DNA from: JANQSS01 sp965249735
Lineage (GTDB): Bacteria > Bacteroidota > Bacteroidia > Chitinophagales > Saprospiraceae
DNA: 64,000 bases
Direction of reading: 5' to 3'
Assembly: GCA_965249735.1 (NCBI GenBank)
Contig: CBDFMS010000025.1
Coordinates: 620,001 to 684,000 of the forward strand
Part shown: piece by piece, positions 43,301-50,923 of the stretch
Position numbering within the stretch: the first letter of the stretch is position 1
Layout of the letters: each line of letters begins with the position of its first letter
The notes under the pieces: model-generated
Database searches by the model: none
Told to the model about the DNA's origin: nothing
The model's input: the letters and a program-made list of their open reading frames with translations, nothing else
Made by a program: the position numbers and the translations under genes

Positions 43301-46300
43301 TAACTGTAGTAGCAGGTGGCGGCACGAGTCCATATGTCTACGATGATGGAACGACGACGAATACCGATGGCTCCTTCACAGGATTAGCAGCGGGTACATA
43401 CAGTATCACAATTACGGATGCGAATGGATGTACGACAACTTGTGCAGATGTGATTATCACACAGCCAGATCCATTGACATGCACATTTGGCAGTAGTACA
43501 AATGAGACATGTAATGAGTTTGACGACGGCACGATAACGGTCGTTGCAGGTGGTGGAACAAGTCCATATGTATACGATGATGGAACGACGACAAATACTG
43601 ATGGATCCTTCACCGGATTAGCAGCGGGTACATACAGTATCACGATTACGGATGCAAACGGCTGTACGACAACTTGTGCGGATGTGAATATCACGCAGTC
43701 GGATCCGTTGACCTGTACATTTGGCAGCAGTTCAAATGAGACGTGTAATGAGTTTGACGACGGCACGATAACAGTAGTTGCAGGTGGTGGAACAAGTCCA
43801 TATGTATACGATGATGGAACGACGACAAATACTGATGGATCCTTCACCGGATTAGCTGCGGGTACATACAGTATCACAATTACGGATGCGAATGGATGTA
43901 CGACAACTTGTGCAGATGTAATTATCACACAGCCAGATCCATTGACATGCACATTTGGCAGTAGTACAAATGAGACATGTAATGAGTTTGACGACGGCAC
44001 GATAACGGTCGTTGCAGGTGGTGGAACAAGTCCATATGTATACGATGACGGAACGACGACAAATACTGATGGATCCTTTACCGGATTAGCAGCGGGTACA
44101 TACAGTATCACGATAACGGATGCAAACGGATGTACGACGACCTGTGCTGATGTGATTATCACGCAGCCGGATCCATTGACCTGCACATTTGGCAGTAGTT
44201 CGAATGAGACATGTAATGAGTTTGACGATGGCACTATAACTGTAGTTGCAGGCGGTGGAACAAGTCCATATGTATACGATGACGGAACGACGACGAATAC
44301 TGATGGATCCTTCACAGGCTTGGCGGCGAGTACCTACAGCATCACGATAACGGATGCAAACGGATGTACAACAACCTGTGCAGATGTGATTATCACCCAG
44401 CCAGATCCATTGACCTGCACATTTGGCAGCAGTTCAAATGAGACATGTAATGAGTTTGACGACGGCACGATAACAGTAGTTGCAAGTGGCGGCACGAGTC
44501 CATATGTATACGATGATGGTACAACGACGAATACCGATGGATCCTTCACGGGCTTAGCAGCGGGTACATACAGTATCACGATAACAGATGCGAACGGATG
44601 TACAACAACCTGTGCAAATGTGATTATCACACAGCCGGATCCATTGACATGTACATTTGGCAGCAGTTCAAATGAGACATGTAATGAATTTGACGATGGA
44701 ACAATAACTGTAGTAGCAGGTGGCGGCACGAGTCCATATGTCTACGATGATGGAACGACGACGAATACCGATGGCTCCTTCACAGGATTAGCAGCGGGTA
44801 CATACAGTATCACAATTACGGATGCGAATGGATGTACGACAACTTGTGCAGATGTGATTATCACACAGCTAGATCCATTGACATGCACATTTGGCAGTAG
44901 TACAAATGAGACATGTAATGAGTTTGACGACGGCACGATAACGGTCGTTGCAGGTGGTGGAACAAGTCCATATGTATACGATGATGGAACGACGACAAAT
45001 ACTGATGGATCCTTCACCGGATTAGCAGCGGGTACATACAGTATCACGATTACGGATGCAAACGGCTGTACGACAACTTGTGCGGATGTGAATATCACGC
45101 AGTCGGATCCGTTGACCTGTACATTTGGCAGCAGTTCAAATGAGACGTGTAATGAGTTTGACGACGGCACGATAACAGTCGTTGCAGGAGGTGGAACAAG
45201 TCCATATGTATACGATGATGGTACAACGACGAATACTGATGGATCCTTCACAGGATTAGCTGCGGGTACATATAGCCTCACGATTACAGATGCCAACGGA
45301 TGTACGACAACATGCGCAGATATTATGATCACACAGCCGGATCCATTGACATGTACATTTGGCAGCAGTTCAAATGAGACATGTAATGAGTTTGACGACG
45401 GCACGATAACGGTAGTTGCAGGTGGTGGAACAAGTCCATATGTCTATGATAATGGTACAATGACCAATACGGTTGGTTCGTTTACTGGATTAGAAGCAGG
45501 AACCTATAGCATCACAATTACGGATGCGAACGGCTGTACGACCACGTGCACAGATGTGATCATCACACAACCGGATCTATTGACTTGTATACTTGGCAAT
45601 AGCACAAATGAGACATGTAATGAGTTTGACGACGGCACGATAATAGTATCAGCAGGCGGTGGTACTAGTCCATATATCTATGACGACGGAACGACGACAA
45701 ATACGGATGGCTCCTTTACGGGCTTATCAGCTGGTACATATAACATCACGATAACAGATGCGAATGGTTGTACTGTGGCTTGCAGCGATATTTTTATAAC
45801 ACAACCTGAAATTCTCATTTGTACCATTTCTAATATTGTTCCTGAAACAGACATAGATTCAGATGATGGCTCATTTGATCTGACCATCAGTGGAGGGACC
45901 ACGCCTTATGTTTACTCCGTCATGAATAGTTTAAATCAAGTTATTGCAGTTGGTGCAAGTTTTACGGATGGCGGAACTGTGACTGTTTCAGGCTTAGATG
46001 GTGATATATATACCGTTTCTATCACGGATGCTAATGGATGTGTGACCACTTGTGTTGTTGACTTAAGAGTTGTGAATTATTCTCTGAATAAAAGTATAAT
46101 GTCCGGCCCTTTACCTACAGGAAATTCTAATGAGTATCTAATAGTTTATAATCTAGTCGTATCTAATATTGGTACAATTGATACGGCATATAACTTATCA
46201 GATACATTATTATTTGGATTGGGCATCAATGTTGAATATGATACGGTAGAATATGGAATGACTGGAGAGAACGTTCAAAGCGGAGTATTAAATCCATCTT

Positions 46301-48831
46301 TTGATGGTGAGACAGACTTTTTAATTGTTTCCGGTGAAGGATTACAATCAGGCTTCTCCGAGTCGTGGATCTTGACTGTCTTATTGACTGTTGATCCCAA
46401 TGAGGCAACCAGTGAATCGGTAGATTGTAGTCTCGATGTTGGTGAGACAGGTACTGGACTTCTTAACTATGCTGCCTTGAGTGGTGGAGTGCCATTTGCT
46501 CAGGATAGCGTCTGCTCATCAATTACCGTTACCGATGTATCGATTGAAAAGACTATCATGTCCGGGGTTACCTCAACTGGAAATCCCAATGAATTTTCAA
46601 TCACCTATTTGCTGGAAATAAAGAATAATGGTCTTACTACTTCAACATTTGATTTGAGCGACACTTTAATGTATGGAATTGGAATTGATCCAATATCAAC
46701 AACGATAGATTATTTGACTGGAGATGGTGAATCCGGTACACCTAATCCAGGTTTTAATGGTTTGTCGGATTATTTAGTAACTGAAAGTGAAATGGTTTCT
46801 TCAGGGAGATCTGATAGTTTTGGCTTGACCGTGATATTTATTGTGGACCCTGAGCACGTGTCCGATTCTAGTGTTGACTGCACGTTAACAGGTGATGAGG
46901 ATGGGACCGGATTATTGAATTATGCTCAAATAAGTGGAGGAGTTGAAACCATGACAGACAGTGTTTGTACATCAAGTCCAATGCCGGGCGTATCGATAAA
47001 TAAAGAAATAATTAGTCCAACTAAACCGACCGGGAATTTGTACGAATTCAAGATTGAATATTTAATTGCTATTGTCAACACTGGAGATGCCATCGCAACA
47101 TATGATCTGAGCGATACATTGAGGTTTGGCCTAGGGATAACCCCAATATCAGTCGAAGCGAGCTATCGTACAGGTGACGGGGAATCCGGTACTCCAAATC
47201 TGGGTTTCGATGGTATGACAAATTTCATGATTACCGATAATGAAACCGTCGATGTAGGCCTAAGTGATAGCTTTAGCATTCTGGTAATATTCAATGTAGA
47301 TCCGGATATTGCCACTGATGCCGATACTGATTGCGAGTTGGCACTTGGTGAACATGGAACAGGTTTATTGAATTATGCAGAAGTGAATGGAGATGTGCTT
47401 TCAAGGATGGATAGTATTTGTGCTCCTTTAATTATACCGCCATTGGCAGTGAATGATACAATCATAATACCTTCCAATACATCTGTCATTACAACACCAT
47501 TGAATAACGATGTACCGGGTAGTAATCCGTTAGATCCTTCAAGCGTTGACACAATTCAAGGTGGAGGCCCAACAAATGGTTCTGTTATAATTAATTCGAA
47601 TGGAACAATAGACTATATTCCATTGCTCAACTTTGCTGGTTTGGATAGTATTATTTATGCCGTCTGTGATAGTACTCAGCCCGTTTCATTATGCGATACT
47701 GCGGTCATTTTAGTTACTGTTACTGCCGGACCACCATTAGCAGTGGATGATGCATTCATTACGACATCAAACTCGTCAATAACCACATCGCCATTAATTA
47801 ATGATATCCCAGGCAGTCATCCATTAGATCCTGTAAGTTTGGATACGATACCTGGTGCAAGCCCAACAAACGGAGTGGTTGTGATAAATGGAGATGGAAC
47901 CATCGACTATAATCCGAATCCAAACTTTGTGGGTCTGGATAGTTTTGAATATGTGGTTTGTGATAGTACCCAGCCATCTGCATTGTGTGATTCAGCTACC
48001 GTGATCATTTTCGTTACACCTACACAAGATTCTCTATTCATTTATGTGCCAGTTGACAGTTTAGTTGAAGTTTGCCTGGATACATCAGAGTTGCCTGGCA
48101 ATTTGAACGTCCTTATTTCTTGTCAAGATCCAACTAATGGAGGTGCCCTTTCAAATCCAAATTCGATATCAGGATGCATTGACTATACGGCTGGTGGGAC
48201 TTCCGGATCAATAGATACTTTCTGCGTAGTCGTCTGTGACGATCTGGGTTTTTGCGATACAACCATTGTAATCGCTACCTGGTGCTTACCTCCTTCGGCT
48301 GATGCAGGGCCTGATCAAATGGTATTCGTAGACACGGCAATCATGACTGCAAATGATCCTGGAGATGGAGTGGGGATGTGGACTCTTATTAGTGGTTTAG
48401 GCAATATCATCAATCCAGGTGACTCTGCAACGACTATCACTGATTTGGGATATGGCGCAAATATATTTAGGTGGACAATTACAGGTAATTGCACGCCTGC
48501 TGTTGATTCTGATACAATTGAAATAATAGTCAGCTGTCCACAAATTCTCAATATTCACGGCACTCCTCCAAGTGACACCTTTCAAGCAGATGTTTCCATA
48601 TTCTCAGATGCAACCATCGAAACACCAAAAACCGTTACCTATCGAGCAGGCAATGAAATAATCCTGGATCCAAATTTTGAAGTTATCTTAGGTGCTGAAT
48701 TCGATGCTATAATTGGACCTTGTGGGTCTTCATTAAATGAAAGTGATGTCGCACGATCTTCAGACAATGAAGACGGTGAATCTGAAAAACAGAAAAGTAA
48801 GGGAGTAATTATGCAGAAAAGTGATAAGTGA
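34321..48831 (+). CDS. Giant 2: 4836-residue exported SprB-repeat / DUF11 protein
   Basis: This is a giant exported protein. The signal segment sits unusually far in (residues 54-76, ending SLSHGQ) after a basic, partly hydrophobic extension. The order after it is: a cysteine-rich N-terminal domain (about 74-337); SprB block A of 17 units (341-1650); two DUF11-like domains (about 1653-1957); SprB block B of 25 units (1961-3915); three DUF11-like domains (about 3919-4370); two cadherin/Big-like units (4374-4567, NGTIDYIPLLNFAGLDS); and a C-terminal module (about 4569-4807) with a gliding-type immunoglobulin part and YRAGNEIILDPNFEVILGAE. A charged tail (ESEKQKSKGV) ends the protein. No T9SS type A domain is visible. 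The C-terminal module is repeated in the next gene. The role as a surface adhesin is inferred from architecture. Alternative starts inside the first 60 codons are possible. Confidence 0.92.
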   Translation: MREMLKKRTYIILVKLINLINASWQSISYAGIGMQILISWPLLKLKVSNKYKSIESAILILFISMFITSLSHGQIGCDDLPPNCPDYYSTPINLDSTGFVPLCGVGAIDIEGETDNNSGCGLNSGSCGPNANNNSLNCHEFIFYRSNNSVVQQFNLEVGSGGCNGELDASYVSYVDQSGNTQCSQLSCRGSQTQVSFVFPLNVDSLLFYLCVNSSAAVSVCGLCIEPPPCDSVITCLLSDTSLMYCDPAACGIPAAETVPESVFDVSSCYPDLLLTHIDTGEITCVDLDNDNLVTITRIYTLSFIDTLIVDTLVTIDTFPFEQCVQIINIYVPDSILSVSCTGDTLSCFGDSNGVVNVIASGGTEPYSYVWSTGDTTALVSGLPSGVYTVIVTDSMGCMDTCSAVITEPDNLIINCFGDTVNCVGDTNGTVQVNASGGTPPYNYLWSSGDTTATVSNLSPNVYSVTVTDANGCSTICSTVIADANPLIISCSATDVLCQNITGTGTASVTIIGNGAGGLTYLWNDTAGQTTPTAIGLGPGTYTVTVTDANGCTTSCSTTVDSANALTISCSATDVSCNGGADGTATVIVISDGAGNPTYLWSDTAAQTTPTAVGLGAGSYTVTVTDANGCTTQCTVIISEPVPLTCTIDSILNETCNEFDNGFIIVSGDGGPAPYVYDIGDGVTNTDGQFNGLAAGTYSITVTDANGCTTYCIVDIDQPDPLVCTLIQVTAGLCGEVNNGTIEVIASGGTSPYVYDIGGGITNTDGQFSGLALDTFSITITDANGCTTTCADIIIVTPEPLTCVINGSTNETCNEFNDGTINVSANGGTSPYIYDIGGGNTNTDGHFTGLAAGTYSITITDAVGCTTTCSDVIITQPDPLTCGITSTNETCNEFDNGTVTVTASGGTSPYVYDDGATTNTDGIFTGLAAGTYNVTITDANGCTTTCSAVVTQPAPLTCSITSTNETCNEFDDGTVTITASGGTSPYVYDDGTTTNTDGIFTGLAAGTYNVTITDANGCTTTCSAVVTQPDPLTCSITSASEICNEFDDGTVTATASGGTSPYVYDDGTTTNTDGVFTGLAAGTYNVTITDANGCTTTCGAVVMQPDPLTCSITSTNETCNEFDDGTVTATAIGGTSPYVYDDGTTTNTDGVFTSLAAGTYNVTITDANGCTTTCSAVVTQPDPLTCSITSTNETCNEFDDGTVTATAIGGTSPYVYDDGTTTNTDGVFTGLAAGTYNITITDANGCTTTCNAEVTQPDPLTCTITIMNETCNEFDDGTVTATAIGGTSSYVYDDGTTTNTDGIFTGLAAGTYNITITDANGCTTTCSTEVTQPDPLTCSITSTNETCNEFDDGMVTATASGGTSPYVYDDGTTTNTDGVFTGLAAGTYNITITDANGCTTTCSAEVTQPDPLTCSITSTNETCNEFDDGTITATASGGTSPYVYNNGTTTNTDGVFTGLAAGTYNITITDANGCTTTCSAELTQPDPLVCIIDDVTNETCNESDDGTISLSASGGTSPYVYDDGGGVTNSDGDFIDLAAGTYSITITDANGCTTTCSAEVTQPEVLICTISNIIPESSITANDGSFDLTISGGTTPYVYVVLNSAMAIVAIGSSATDGGTETVSMLDGDIYTVNVTDANGCMTSCSVDLRVVNYAIDKSILIGPTPTGVPNQFEVVYEILVSNIGTIDTTYDLSDTLLFGIGATIDFDTVEYGMTGENIQDGTINGLFDGVTDFLIVSDEGLQSGFTETWNITVIFTVDLNTVSDSSADCNLTGLETGTGLLNYAQISGGVASVTDSVCAPIPMPAASITKSVDSLPTPTGNPHEYVMTYIVTVANTGNAVVYYDLTDTLEYPTGVTIVSSTAGYDSGEGLTSSINPGFNGQTDFLIIAGETVDSGQVDNFIITVVFTVDVSMLVGDEIDCEITVPGTASGLFNTATIGGDILVASDTACAPVPLECIVECVVTSTPVSCAGGIDGTLTVQASEGSGQYEYSLDSINFQSDSVFIGLSAGTYTTYVRDILLGGNNCVTSCMTVITQPAPLTCSIVSTNETCNEFDDGTITVVAGGGTSPYVYDDGTTTNTDGSFTGLAAGTYSITITDANGCTTTCANVIITQPDPLTCTFGSSTNETCNEFDDGTITVVAGGGTSPYVYDDGTTTNTDGSFTGLAAGTYSITITDANGCTTTCADVMITQPDPLACTFGSSTNETCNEFDDGTITVVAGGGTSPYVYYDGTTTNTDGYFTGLAAGTYSLTITDANGCTTTCADIMITQPDPLTCMIMSSNEACNEFDDGTITVVAGGGTSPYVYNDGTTTNTDGSFTGLAAGTYSITITDANGCTTTCADVMITQPDPLTCTFGSSSNETCNEFDDGTITVVAGGGTSPYVYDDGTTTNTDGSFTGLAAGTYSITITDANGCTTTCADVMITQPNPLTCTFGSSSNETCNEFDDGTITVVAGGGTSPYVYDDGTTTNTDGSFTGLAAGTYSITITDANGCTTTCADVIITQPDPLTCTFGSSTNETCNEFDDGTITVVAGGGTSPYVYDDGTTTNTDGSFTGLAAGTYSITITDANGCTTTCADVIITQPDPLTCTFGSSSNETCNEFDDGTITVAAGGGTSPYVYDDGTTTNTDGSFTGLAASTYSITITDANGCTTTCADVIITQPDPLTCTFGSSTNETCNEFDDGTITVVASGGTSPYVYDDGTTTNTDGFFTGLAAGTYSITITDANGCTTTCADVMITQPDPLTCTFGSSSNETCNEFDDGTITVVAGGGTSPYVYDDGTTTNTDGSFTGLAVGTYSITITDANGCTTTCADVIITQPDPLTCIFGSSSNETCNEFDDGTITVVAGGGTSPYVYDDGTTTNTDGSFTGLAAGTYSITITDANGCTTTCADVIITQPDPLTCTFGSSTNETCNEFDDGTITVVASGGTSPYVYDDGTTTNTDGSFTGLAAGTYSITITDANGCTTTCANVIITQPDPLTCTFGSSSNETCNEFDDGTITVVAGGGTSPYVYDDGTTTNTDGSFTGLAAGTYSITITDANGCTTTCADVIITQPDPLTCTFGSSTNETCNEFDDGTITVVAGGGTSPYVYDDGTTTNTDGSFTGLAAGTYSITITDANGCTTTCADVNITQSDPLTCTFGSSSNETCNEFDDGTITVVAGGGTSPYVYDDGTTTNTDGSFTGLAAGTYSITITDANGCTTTCADVIITQPDPLTCTFGSSTNETCNEFDDGTITVVAGGGTSPYVYDDGTTTNTDGSFTGLAAGTYSITITDANGCTTTCADVIITQPDPLTCTFGSSSNETCNEFDDGTITVVAGGGTSPYVYDDGTTTNTDGSFTGLAASTYSITITDANGCTTTCADVIITQPDPLTCTFGSSSNETCNEFDDGTITVVASGGTSPYVYDDGTTTNTDGSFTGLAAGTYSITITDANGCTTTCANVIITQPDPLTCTFGSSSNETCNEFDDGTITVVAGGGTSPYVYDDGTTTNTDGSFTGLAAGTYSITITDANGCTTTCADVIITQLDPLTCTFGSSTNETCNEFDDGTITVVAGGGTSPYVYDDGTTTNTDGSFTGLAAGTYSITITDANGCTTTCADVNITQSDPLTCTFGSSSNETCNEFDDGTITVVAGGGTSPYVYDDGTTTNTDGSFTGLAAGTYSLTITDANGCTTTCADIMITQPDPLTCTFGSSSNETCNEFDDGTITVVAGGGTSPYVYDNGTMTNTVGSFTGLEAGTYSITITDANGCTTTCTDVIITQPDLLTCILGNSTNETCNEFDDGTIIVSAGGGTSPYIYDDGTTTNTDGSFTGLSAGTYNITITDANGCTVACSDIFITQPEILICTISNIVPETDIDSDDGSFDLTISGGTTPYVYSVMNSLNQVIAVGASFTDGGTVTVSGLDGDIYTVSITDANGCVTTCVVDLRVVNYSLNKSIMSGPLPTGNSNEYLIVYNLVVSNIGTIDTAYNLSDTLLFGLGINVEYDTVEYGMTGENVQSGVLNPSFDGETDFLIVSGEGLQSGFSESWILTVLLTVDPNEATSESVDCSLDVGETGTGLLNYAALSGGVPFAQDSVCSSITVTDVSIEKTIMSGVTSTGNPNEFSITYLLEIKNNGLTTSTFDLSDTLMYGIGIDPISTTIDYLTGDGESGTPNPGFNGLSDYLVTESEMVSSGRSDSFGLTVIFIVDPEHVSDSSVDCTLTGDEDGTGLLNYAQISGGVETMTDSVCTSSPMPGVSINKEIISPTKPTGNLYEFKIEYLIAIVNTGDAIATYDLSDTLRFGLGITPISVEASYRTGDGESGTPNLGFDGMTNFMITDNETVDVGLSDSFSILVIFNVDPDIATDADTDCELALGEHGTGLLNYAEVNGDVLSRMDSICAPLIIPPLAVNDTIIIPSNTSVITTPLNNDVPGSNPLDPSSVDTIQGGGPTNGSVIINSNGTIDYIPLLNFAGLDSIIYAVCDSTQPVSLCDTAVILVTVTAGPPLAVDDAFITTSNSSITTSPLINDIPGSHPLDPVSLDTIPGASPTNGVVVINGDGTIDYNPNPNFVGLDSFEYVVCDSTQPSALCDSATVIIFVTPTQDSLFIYVPVDSLVEVCLDTSELPGNLNVLISCQDPTNGGALSNPNSISGCIDYTAGGTSGSIDTFCVVVCDDLGFCDTTIVIATWCLPPSADAGPDQMVFVDTAIMTANDPGDGVGMWTLISGLGNIINPGDSATTITDLGYGANIFRWTITGNCTPAVDSDTIEIIVSCPQILNIHGTPPSDTFQADVSIFSDATIETPKTVTYRAGNEIILDPNFEVILGAEFDAIIGPCGSSLNESDVARSSDNEDGESEKQKSKGVIMQKSDK
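35341..39270 (+). repeat. SprB block A of giant 2 (17 units; 228-bp core)
   Basis: The first four units are divergent with WS(T)GDTT features. The core units (36950-38760) have a 228-bp period, for example 37873 to 38101, one or two codons shorter than the 234-bp units elsewhere. Core units carry CSITSTNETCNEFDDGTVTA. The block ends in a boundary-type unit (NDGSFDLTISGG) at 39010-39270. Confidence 0.9.
40201..46065 (+). repeat. SprB block B of giant 2 (25 units; 234-bp period)
   Basis: After two transitional units, 22 units of CTFGSS(S/T)NETCNEFDDGTITV type run from 40675 to about 45820, followed by a boundary-type unit. Copies are very similar at DNA level. Positions 43033-43775 and 44437-45179 differ at only a few bases and are offset by 1404 bp (six units). 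Confidence 0.92.
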
Positions 48832-49168
48832 TCATGTTATTATAAATATAGAAGCTTCAATGATTTCGTAAGGACGAATGTGCTTCAGGATTAATTAAAA
48901 CCTCAATTAATAGTAAAATAAGGGAAAGATTTTTTCAGATTTGTATTAATAAATTGATTTGACGGTGCGATGAATTTTTAAAAAACAACTAACAGATCTT
49001 ACGCACAAATCAATGAGTAAGATTTGATTCAATGATTTAATTGATAACAAGAGAAAGACTACTTATAATTGACGGGGGGCTTTGATTTTATTGGAAAGTG
49101 AAAAAAAGATCAAGCAGTCCGACATAAAGCATATTGATTTGTTAAATAATAAATATAGTCAAGTTTAT
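48832..49168. other. 337-base AT-rich spacer between giant 2 and the short secreted gene
   Basis: I see no gene, no convincing terminator and no TAnnTTTG promoter in this spacer. It contains a G6 run (about 49074-49079) shortly before a TTG-started in-frame extension of the next gene (49082-49168). Read-through transcription from giant 2 is possible. Confidence 0.5.
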
Positions 49169-50470
49169 ATGCCCTGGAAAAAGAAATTATCGATGCTGTT
49201 GTTAAGCTTTTTCACCTTTATTATATGTGGAGTAAGCCAACAAGATACCATGACATTGAGTATAGTAGAAGTACCTGGACCTGGGGGTATCTGTGGAGAT
49301 ACTACAGATTGTGCAAATAATCAAATTTGTTTCAATTTGGTCGGCGTTCCGTCTTCGGGAATCGTCGGTTATCAAGTGGCGAATTATGATATTTGGTTGT
49401 CTACGACAGGGGGGGTAGCCGTATCGGCAACTTTACCGATTATTTCTGAAACGAGTTGTATAGCATTTAATACCACTGACCTGATTGGAAATGCCGGAAA
49501 TATACGTGTCGGAGCTAATGATGTTGGAGGTGATCCGGGGGATTTTATTGCAGGACAAAATGTTATCCATAACTTTTGTATCAGCTATAATAATTTATTG
49601 GAATTACAGGCCATTAATACCGGTGCCTCGCCCGGACTTCCGGGTGGAAGTGCGATGGCAGCAAATCTGAGTGGAAATCCGGGAACTACGCTGGATATAT
49701 TTTTAACGGAGGCAGTTTTAATCCTAAATGAAAATACCGTTACGTGTATCCCACCAACTGATACATTGTCAATTATTGTACCCGTAAATAGCACGTCCAC
49801 AGTCTGTGTGGATACAACCGGTTTGCCGGGTAACTTGTCCGATTTATCAAGTTGTGGGGAGCCAATAAGTGGTGGAACATTGAGTAATCCCAACTCCGTC
49901 ACTGCATGTATTGATTATACGGCTCCCGGATTACCGGATGTGTCTGATGCTTTCTGTGTTCTCGCTTGTGATGACACGGATATTTGTAACGCATTTATAG
50001 TCATGGTGACCACCTGTGTGACCCTCCCGGCTGATGCCGGCCTTGATCAGGAAATTTCGATCGATTCAACGACTGTTAGTGGAAATGATCCGGGCGAAAA
50101 CTCCGGAGAATGGACACTCATTAATGGTTCTGGTGTAATCACCGATCCAAATAGCGCAACTACCTCACTTACAGGACTTGGGGCTGGAATTAATGTATTC
50201 AGTTGGACAATAACGGGATCTTGTACGCCTGCGAGCGATTCAGATACAATTCAAATAATGGTTGGAGGATGTCCCGATTGCCTGTCCATTTCCGGAATAC
50301 TGCCAAGTGATGTCTTTCAAGCCAATATTTCGATATCCTCAGATGCCTTTATTGATTTACCGGAGACTGTGCTATTTAGAGCTGGAAACATAATATGCCT
50401 GGACCCAAATTTTGAAGTGGTGCTGGGCGCCGAATTTGATGCCTTAATTGGTCCATGTGTAAATCCGTAA
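49169..50470 (+). CDS. Secreted protein sharing the C-terminal module of giant 2
   Basis: From the ATG at 49169 the protein is 433 residues with a clear signal peptide (MPWKKKLSMLLLSFFTFIIC, cleavage near VSQ). The frame is open back to a TTG at 49082, but that would bury the signal, so I reject it. The N-terminal 180 residues look like a cohesin/TSP-like beta-sandwich (NQICFNLVGVPSSGIVGYQV). The last 235 residues align throughout with the end of giant 2: TLSIIVPVNSTSTVCVDTTG against SLFIYVPVDSLVEVCLDTSE, GEWTLINGSG against GMWTLISGLG, and FRAGNIICLDPNFEVVLGAE against YRAGNEIILDPNFEVILGAE. It has no T9SS type A tail. It may be a partner or reduced paralogue of giant 2. Confidence 0.82.
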   Translation: MPWKKKLSMLLLSFFTFIICGVSQQDTMTLSIVEVPGPGGICGDTTDCANNQICFNLVGVPSSGIVGYQVANYDIWLSTTGGVAVSATLPIISETSCIAFNTTDLIGNAGNIRVGANDVGGDPGDFIAGQNVIHNFCISYNNLLELQAINTGASPGLPGGSAMAANLSGNPGTTLDIFLTEAVLILNENTVTCIPPTDTLSIIVPVNSTSTVCVDTTGLPGNLSDLSSCGEPISGGTLSNPNSVTACIDYTAPGLPDVSDAFCVLACDDTDICNAFIVMVTTCVTLPADAGLDQEISIDSTTVSGNDPGENSGEWTLINGSGVITDPNSATTSLTGLGAGINVFSWTITGSCTPASDSDTIQIMVGGCPDCLSISGILPSDVFQANISISSDAFIDLPETVLFRAGNIICLDPNFEVVLGAEFDALIGPCVNP

Positions 50471-50923
50471 CAAGGCGTATCGTATTCTTGGACTGATAGT
50501 TATAGAAACTGTAGATGTTTTTATAGGTGGCGGAAAAAGTGACTCTTTTCTCTCCAATTTCAATGCCAACAACACTCACACCACCACATCACATAGCCTA
50601 AAACCAGAATGTCTGAAAACACCCTCTGACGCTGAATTGTGACCTTTTAGGGTCGTGCCGTCTCACTCTACGTAAAAGGCATTGTACTCTCTTAATTAAT
50701 TGACATATTTATAATAAAATGAAACTTTGAAATCCAAATCAGTATTGACATTCATGTTGATTTGGTAAGACTTTTGTACCTTTGGCGTGCTAATGTTGCT
50801 TAACCCTATAAAGCATTGGCTAACAAGCATTAACCCTATTTACTGCAATTGACCCCATTTAGTCATGGGCGGAGTCAGTGTTGTATTCATATGATTATTC
50901 AACGGCAATTGATCCTTTGTAAT
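50471..50923. other. Intergenic region with promoter and short direct repeats
   Basis: I see no convincing gene here. TTAACCCTAT occurs twice, 30 bases apart (50800-50809 and 50830-50839), with a degenerate third copy at 50849-50858, all just downstream of a promoter-like element. These could be operator sites. Nothing else stands out. Confidence 0.45.
50757..50784 (+). promoter_or_regulatory. Candidate promoter upstream of the small genes at 51 kb
   Basis: TTG (50757-50759), a 17-base spacer and TACCTTTG (50777-50784) match the Bacteroidota pattern. The run TTTGTACCTTTG is a very typical form of this promoter. The predicted start is near 50790, just before the TTAACCCTAT repeats. Confidence 0.55.

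Noticed and set aside
40533..45404. Antisense ORFs (up to 325 codons) opposite giant 2 block B
   Set aside because: Same cause: shadows of a 234-bp repeat with the same codon pattern in every unit.
8554..48831. Possible diversity-generating retroelement targets in the variable repeats
   Set aside because: There is no reverse transcriptase, no template/variable repeat pair and no adenine-biased variation; differences look like ordinary drift and recombination.
49082..49168. TTG-initiated N-terminal extension of the short secreted protein
   Set aside because: It places 29 residues before a clear signal peptide; the ATG at 49169 is a normal start.
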